This document shows, one piece after another, positions 6,201 to 11,133 of a DNA stretch of 11,133 nucleotides. Where the stretch lies: NCBI GenBank assembly GCA_030043285.1, contig JASHXZ010000157.1, forward strand, positions 1 to 11,133, written 5' to 3'. This stretch comes from Xanthobacteraceae bacterium. GTDB taxonomy: Bacteria > Pseudomonadota > Alphaproteobacteria > Rhizobiales > Xanthobacteraceae. Every line of letters starts with the position of its first letter. The stretch's first letter is position 1. The notes under the pieces were generated by a model that was not told where the DNA came from, searched no databases, and saw nothing but the letters and a program-made list of their open reading frames with translations. A program made the translations under genes and the position numbers.

Positions 6201-9200
6201 CTAAACCTTGCTAGCTGCAGAGAGATTATCGACAGTCAGGTCGGGACCTGCCACCGCTGCTTCGAGCAGCCGAATAAATCCGCCGACAAATTGTTTCACC
6301 TTGGCGGGGTCGTAATGCCCGGCATCAAACGCGACAGAGCAGTCGCGGTCGTCGTCGCGCTCGCGGAAGGTGATGTTGAAGCCGGGCGGCATCGCCGTAT
6401 AGGCGCGATCAACGACGTCCACCTCGAGGCCGCTCAGGGACAGGCGCTGTGGAATGAAAGATTGCACCACTGCGCGAAACTGCGGCCAGGCTATGCCGCG
6501 CGCCTGAAATTCGTCAATCAAAAGGCCGTAGGGGATCTCGGAGCGTGCGACCGTCTGCGCGATCCGATCGCGGACCGTTCGTACCAAGTCGCGAAACTGC
6601 GTCTGTGGTCTGACGTATAGCTTCAGTGTGACGATGTTGGCGAAATTGCCGATCATGTCTTGCAGCGGACGCCGGTTACGCTGGTCGACCACGGTGCCAA
6701 TCGTGATGTCCGAGTCGCCGGTCTTGGCGGCGAGTGCCGCAGTAAATGCAACGAGCCGGACAACGTAAGGGGTGGTGCGTTCGGCACGCGCCAACGCGAG
6801 CGTCTGCTGGGCCACCTGCGGCGTCATGGCCCAACGCATTACGCCGTCGGATGGATCGACGCCGCTCACCGGAGCCTCACGTGCGAACGGCAGATCGGGC
6901 ACGGCGGGCGCGCCCTCCAGCAGATTCTGCCACCATGCTACCTCGCTCTGCCAGCGGGGATCGTCGAGGCGCAATCGGTGCCGCTGCCACGTCGCGTAGT
7001 CGGCGTAATCGAGCGACTGCCGGTCGGGTAACGACGGCGGCTCGCCCCGCAATGCTGCGCCGTAGAGGACCTCAAGCTCTCGCGCGAATATGGACCGCGA
7101 GAGATTATCGTAGATGATATGGTTGACGGTTTGAACCAGCCAGTGCCGGTCGTCGGCAAGCCGGATCAGCGCGAACGATAACAACGGTCCCTGTCTCAGA
7201 TCTGCGATTCGGGACCGCGCTTCCCCCACGATTTTCCGGGCTTCTGCCTCCGGATCATCGGCATGAGCGGCATCAAAAAATAAGATCGGCGTCGAGGTCG
7301 CGCCATGAACAATCTGCACCAGCCGGCCATCGACGGTATCGAACGTGGTGCGTAGCGGTTCGTGGCGCCGAACGATGAGGTCAATCGCATCGCTAAGCGC
7401 TTTTCGATCTAGTGAGCCGACGAGACCGTATGCGGTTGTGTCAACGAAATTCGGCGCGTTGCGCGGCTCTTGCGAGTGCATCCAGACCCATTCCTGGATG
7501 TAGGCAGCCGGCGGCGGGCGATCGCGCGAGACGCTGACCAGGGGCGGGTCAAGCAAATCCGCCGGCTCCAACGCATCGATCGCGGCGGCGAGCTCGGCGA
7601 GGGTCGGATTGTCGGTGAGATTGCCAAAGTCTATGTCACGGCCAAGCGTGTCCTGTACGCCAATCTTGATGGTCGTTGCCGCCAACGAATCGCCGCCCAG
7701 TTCGAAGAAATCATCGTCGCGGTTGATTTGGTTTGCCTGCAAGGCCTCCGCCCAGAGTTCGGCGAGGGCCGCTTCGGTCGGAGTGCGCGGCGGTATCGAC
7801 GGCTGTTCCTCACGCGCCGAAGAATCGCGACGCAGCAGGGCCTCGCGGTCGATTTTGAAATTTGCCAAGCGTGGCAACTGTGAAAGTATTGTGGTGAGTG
7901 CCGGCATCATGTAGTTCGGCAGCGAAGCGCGCAGGGCTTGCATGATATCGCGCGGCGACGTGTTCGTCCCGGGATCGAGCTCGCAATAAGCCACCAGGGA
8001 CCGCGGCGCACCGTTATCGTGCAGCCGGACCACAATCGCGGCGTCACGCACGCCGGCGCAAGCGATCAGCGCGCCCTCGATCTCTGCGGGGGAAATGCGA
8101 TGCCCAGCGACCTTTATCTCGTGGTCCTTGCGGCCGACATATTCGATAAGCCCGTCGGGCCGCCGCAAGACGAGATCGCCGGTCCTGTAGCTGCGCAGGG
8201 TCGGGTCATCCGGATGCGCCTTGAAGGCACGCGCCGTGTCAGCCGGATTGCGCCAATAACCAAGCGCCACCGAACGGCTGGTGACAACGGCTTCGCCGAT
8301 TTCACCGTCGGGAACGGGATGTCCGCCGCCGTCGACAATCGTCAACTGCTGATCTGGTGGGGCTCGGCCGACTGGCAGACGACTGTTTGTCCCGCGCGAT
8401 CGCTCCCCGACGAACCATTGCGCGTGGACGCCCGCCTCAGTCGAACCGAAGCCGATCCGTATGCGGACTCCCTCAGCGCATCCGCGACGCACGCAGGTGA
8501 TGTCGCTCCAGTCGACGCGGTCGCCGGCGAGGCTCACCAGACGCAGCGTGGTGAAGCGCTCTCCGCGCGGCAACGATTCGACGAGGAATCGGAATAGCCG
8601 CGGTACTACCCAGATCACTGTGACGCCGATCTCGCGCAGTTTCGCAGTGAGCGCGGCCGGCGCCAAGTCGGCTGGTGATAGGCAATAGAGCGAAGCGCCA
8701 TTGAGCAAGCTGCAAAATGTGGTGATCAACCCTTCGGTCGTGCTTGGAGAGTTGAAGAGGACGAGACGATCTGCCGAATCGAACCGCATAGCCTTGCTGG
8801 TCTGATAGACGTAGTGCAGGAGAGCGCGTTGATGGCGCTGCACGCCCTTCGGCTGTCCGCTCGAGCCAGAGGTATAGGAGATCGAGACAAGGTCGTCTGG
8901 TCGAACCGAGACAATCGGCTGCCCTGCCTGTCCAACCGGCAGCGTGTCCAAATCGATAACCGGTATTTCGGGGGAAAGAATCGCGCTCAGGTTCTCGGCT
9001 GTCTCTCCCGCCGAGATCATCACAACAGCCTCAGCATGCCTTGCGAGCGACTGGATTCGCTCGACTGGGTGAGTGGCATCAAGTGGGACGAAAGCGCGAC
9101 CGGCAGACAATGTTGCAAGCATGGCCGCGGCGTACCGGCTCTCGTTGCGTAGTGCGATCGCCACCTGCCCGGAGCGATCGGCCGCTGCCACAGCAATCGC

Positions 9201-9407
9201 GGCAGCGATCGCACTGGCCAGCCGGGTCAGCTCGCCATAAGTCAGCGAGCGGGCATCGTCACTGACCGCTGTGCGATCCGCGTAGCGCGACGCTCCAAAC
9301 GCAAAGCGATCGGGAATTGAGCCGTCAATCGCGGTCTCCGGGAATGCTTCGATCGGCACGATTGCCTCGCGGCGATCAGCAAGATTGTCGGACTTTGCAG
9401 CCGTCAC
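6201..9407 (-). CDS. Single-module non-ribosomal peptide synthetase, adenylation-thiolation-condensation
   Basis: The 1068-residue protein has three domains. Adenylation, about 30-525: A3 YTSGSSGQPKGV (178-189), A5 FGSTE (320-324), A7 YRTGD (407-411), A8 GRKDHEIKVAGHRI (425-438), A10 NFKIDR with Lys518. Thiolation, about 540-612: FFELGGDSL, with Ser574 for the phosphopantetheine arm. Condensation, about 630-1055: RHEPLRTTF (681-689), YADYATWQ (801-808), IGNFANIV (919-926). The HHxxxDG motif reads NHIIYDN (762-768): the second His (763) and the Asp survive, the first His and Gly do not. By alignment to GrsA the Asp235 position is Thr (about residue 224), so an ordinary alpha-amino acid substrate is doubtful. 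There is no thioesterase, reductase, epimerase or second module. The start is GTG 9407 with AAGGG just upstream; no ATG lies between it and an upstream in-frame stop. Substrate and product unknown. Confidence 0.92.
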   Translation of the reverse strand: MTAAKSDNLADRREAIVPIEAFPETAIDGSIPDRFAFGASRYADRTAVSDDARSLTYGELTRLASAIAAAIAVAAADRSGQVAIALRNESRYAAAMLATLSAGRAFVPLDATHPVERIQSLARHAEAVVMISAGETAENLSAILSPEIPVIDLDTLPVGQAGQPIVSVRPDDLVSISYTSGSSGQPKGVQRHQRALLHYVYQTSKAMRFDSADRLVLFNSPSTTEGLITTFCSLLNGASLYCLSPADLAPAALTAKLREIGVTVIWVVPRLFRFLVESLPRGERFTTLRLVSLAGDRVDWSDITCVRRGCAEGVRIRIGFGSTEAGVHAQWFVGERSRGTNSRLPVGRAPPDQQLTIVDGGGHPVPDGEIGEAVVTSRSVALGYWRNPADTARAFKAHPDDPTLRSYRTGDLVLRRPDGLIEYVGRKDHEIKVAGHRISPAEIEGALIACAGVRDAAIVVRLHDNGAPRSLVAYCELDPGTNTSPRDIMQALRASLPNYMMPALTTILSQLPRLANFKIDREALLRRDSSAREEQPSIPPRTPTEAALAELWAEALQANQINRDDDFFELGGDSLAATTIKIGVQDTLGRDIDFGNLTDNPTLAELAAAIDALEPADLLDPPLVSVSRDRPPPAAYIQEWVWMHSQEPRNAPNFVDTTAYGLVGSLDRKALSDAIDLIVRRHEPLRTTFDTVDGRLVQIVHGATSTPILFFDAAHADDPEAEARKIVGEARSRIADLRQGPLLSFALIRLADDRHWLVQTVNHIIYDNLSRSIFARELEVLYGAALRGEPPSLPDRQSLDYADYATWQRHRLRLDDPRWQSEVAWWQNLLEGAPAVPDLPFAREAPVSGVDPSDGVMRWAMTPQVAQQTLALARAERTTPYVVRLVAFTAALAAKTGDSDITIGTVVDQRNRRPLQDMIGNFANIVTLKLYVRPQTQFRDLVRTVRDRIAQTVARSEIPYGLLIDEFQARGIAWPQFRAVVQSFIPQRLSLSGLEVDVVDRAYTAMPPGFNITFRERDDDRDCSVAFDAGHYDPAKVKQFVGGFIRLLEAAVAGPDLTVDNLSAASKV

Positions 9408-9502
9408 TGGAGCCCTTGTGCCCGGACCGGAACCAGGGAAAGATGGTGCAGATTAAGGACTATCGTTGGCTTCTTCAATCCCGCTTGGGCCGGGCGTAAC
9501 AA
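9408..9502. promoter_or_regulatory. Divergent promoter region between NRPS and TPR-glycosyltransferase genes
   Basis: These 95 bases lie between two genes transcribed away from each other and must hold the promoter of at least one. No good -35/-10 pair was found on either strand; the best plus-strand pair (TTGTGC, 17 bases, AAAGAT) is too weak to call. AAGGG next to the GTG start at 9407 is a usable ribosome site. Nothing comparable precedes the TTG start at 9503. Confidence 0.5.
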
Positions 9503-11110
9503 TTGGACATTGAAGCTAGCAAACCGACGGGGGCGCTGCCTGTTCTGCTGCAACGCGTGGTCGCGGCCCTGCGGGGTGGTAACGTTGCCCTGGCTGAACG
9601 GCTGTGCAGCGCGATTTTGGTTGCGCAGCCCGATCATCCGGAGGCACTGCATCTTCTCGGAATTGCCGCACATCGGCAAGGGCGCAACAAAGAAGCGCTC
9701 CAACACATCCGGCGCGCCCTCGAAATTGGATCAGAATCGGCAGAGCTGCATGCCAATTGCGGTACGGTGCTGTGCGCACTTTCGCGCTACGCCGATGCGC
9801 TATCGAGCTTTGATCGCGCCCTGAAGACTGGCCCAGCTACGGCAGAATTGCACTGTAACCGCGGGCTGGCGCTTTACGAACTTGGACGCTTCGAAGATGC
9901 GGCGAGCGCCTATCGCGCGGCATTGGCTGTGCAGCCGAAATTAGCCCAGGCGCATTCTGGAATAGCGGCAACGCTTTGCGAGCTTAGGCGGCCTCGGGAA
10001 GCTGTCGATTACGAGGCAAGTGGCCTCGCGTTGCGAACCGATCGCAACAGCCGGATCAACTATCTCGTCGCTATGGAGCGATATCCTGACGCTGTGGCTC
10101 TGCTGGATGAGGCCATGATGACCGTCAAGCCTCTCGGCGACGTGGATGAGCCGCGTTACGAGAGGGCGCCGCAGACCATCCGGCGCGTCGTCGTCGATTG
10201 CGGCCACCATCTGATGCACCCGGCCGAGGCAAGTGATCTTGCACAAGCGTGCGGGTTGCCCGTGCAACTCGTCGATCTCTCCCGCGATTCACCGGACGAC
10301 TACGGCGCCGCTGGCGATACGCTGGTTATTTACTCTCATGGTATCTGGCAAGCAACGTCGGCGCCGCTGCGCGCGCTTAAGCAGGCAGCCCCCGACTGTC
10401 CTGTCGTGGTCTGGCTGTTCGCCAACCACACCAGTTATTTGGCGAACGCCGCGCTCGCTGCGGCCGCTGACGTCACGTTTCCGGCGCATGTCACACCGAT
10501 CGACTACCTGGCGCCGTGGGCGCGGACGCCACTGGCTGCTGTTGTACCGCTGGCGCTATTCCAATGGCCTGCGGAGATGTTAGCCGGCCTCTACCGCGAG
10601 TGCCGAGGCGAAACGCGATCCGACGCACTCAGCGGGCATTTCTCGCTTTACGCTGTTGCAGCGCGACGTAATCGGCTGATCGCCGAAGCGATCGAAGCAT
10701 GGCCGGACGCCGACTTGTCGCTGCATCGCGGATGGCGCTATCACGCAGCGTCGCCACTTGACCGCTTTCTCAAGTGGCGACGCTTCAAATGTTCTGCGGC
10801 GTTGCCCGTTTCGGGTGACCTTTCGATGCGCGTCTTCGACGCGCTGGCGGCGGGCCAAGTGCCGATCGTGCCGCGTGATATTCTTGACTTTGACCGTGTC
10901 GTTCCTGTTGCCGACCAGGCGAGCCTGCCAATCATCCGGCTCGAAGAATATACGCTCGAAGCATTGCGCGCAGCACATCGTAGGGCGATCAACGCGTTCG
11001 ATCATGGCGGGGAGGCCGCAGCCGAGGCGCGTCATTGTTACGTCCTGCGGCACCATATGCTGGCGCACCGTATCCGAGACATCGTCAGTTATGTCGCCCA
11101 CGCGAAGTGA
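9503..11110 (+). CDS. TPR protein with C-terminal glycosyltransferase-like domain
   Basis: The 535-residue protein begins with about four to five tetratricopeptide repeats (roughly residues 12-180), with the usual 34-residue spacing and ends such as ALEIG, ALKTG and ALAVQP. These form a helical scaffold for binding partners. The remainder (225-535) resembles bacterial GT-B-type glycosyltransferases: VVVDCGHHLMHPAEASDLA (229-247), IYSHGIWQA (276-284), YAVAARRNRLI (383-393) and RVFDALAAGQVPIVP (443-457), the last like the C-terminal loop that grips the nucleotide sugar. The fold call rests on pattern only. No signal peptide or membrane span is seen. The start is TTG 9503, because an in-frame TAA lies at 9497-9499 and the next candidate, a GTG, would cut into the first helix; the ribosome site is poor. 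It is divergent from the NRPS. Sugar donor and acceptor unknown. Confidence 0.75.
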   Translation: MDIEASKPTGALPVLLQRVVAALRGGNVALAERLCSAILVAQPDHPEALHLLGIAAHRQGRNKEALQHIRRALEIGSESAELHANCGTVLCALSRYADALSSFDRALKTGPATAELHCNRGLALYELGRFEDAASAYRAALAVQPKLAQAHSGIAATLCELRRPREAVDYEASGLALRTDRNSRINYLVAMERYPDAVALLDEAMMTVKPLGDVDEPRYERAPQTIRRVVVDCGHHLMHPAEASDLAQACGLPVQLVDLSRDSPDDYGAAGDTLVIYSHGIWQATSAPLRALKQAAPDCPVVVWLFANHTSYLANAALAAAADVTFPAHVTPIDYLAPWARTPLAAVVPLALFQWPAEMLAGLYRECRGETRSDALSGHFSLYAVAARRNRLIAEAIEAWPDADLSLHRGWRYHAASPLDRFLKWRRFKCSAALPVSGDLSMRVFDALAAGQVPIVPRDILDFDRVVPVADQASLPIIRLEEYTLEALRAAHRRAINAFDHGGEAAAEARHCYVLRHHMLAHRIRDIVSYVAHAK

Positions 11111-11133
11111 GGCAACCGGGCCCGGCCGATCGC

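Noticed and set aside
11116..11125. Perfect palindrome CCGGGCCCGG just after the TPR gene
   Set aside because: It has no room for a loop and no T-run, and the window ends 8 bases later, so a terminator cannot be judged.

Overview
The DNA is GC-rich, compactly coded and carries molybdenum hydroxylase and aromatic monooxygenase genes. This suggests a proteobacterium, most likely an alphaproteobacterium of the Bradyrhizobium/Rhodopseudomonas kind. The taxonomic guess rests on gene style only, with no marker gene in the window.

Left half (1-4906), an oxidative catabolism neighbourhood. An HpaB-type flavin-dependent 4-hydroxyphenylacetate 3-monooxygenase gene runs leftward off the window edge (1-1421, minus). 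Pointing the other way across a 326-base gap is a GlcG/HbpS-family gene (1827-2237, plus). Its 5' end is fused to a 33-codon stump (1748-1849) that carries only the FAD-binding GxGxxG start of an aromatic-ring flavoprotein monooxygenase, which looks like the scar of a deletion. Converging on it, only 11 bases away, is a two-gene operon on the minus strand. It encodes an isoquinoline 1-oxidoreductase/aldehyde oxidase-like molybdenum hydroxylase: the 2Fe-2S subunit (4454-4906) followed by the Tat-exported molybdopterin subunit (2249-4450).

Right half (5035-11110), a biosynthetic neighbourhood of a different character. A 1068-residue single-module NRPS with the order adenylation-thiolation-condensation (6201-9407, minus, GTG start) is followed on the same strand by a markedly AT-richer glycosyltransferase-2-like gene (5035-6147). 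Divergent from the NRPS, across a 95-base shared promoter region, is a TPR protein with a C-terminal glycosyltransferase-like domain (9503-11110, plus, TTG start). The NRPS has no thioesterase or reductase, lacks the Asp that normally binds the amino group of an amino acid, and has a modified condensation motif. Together with two glycosyltransferase-type genes this suggests attachment of an unusual acyl group to a glycan or other small acceptor. That joint function is inference; no complete known pathway was recognised.

No tRNA, rRNA, CRISPR array, insertion sequence or integrase was seen.
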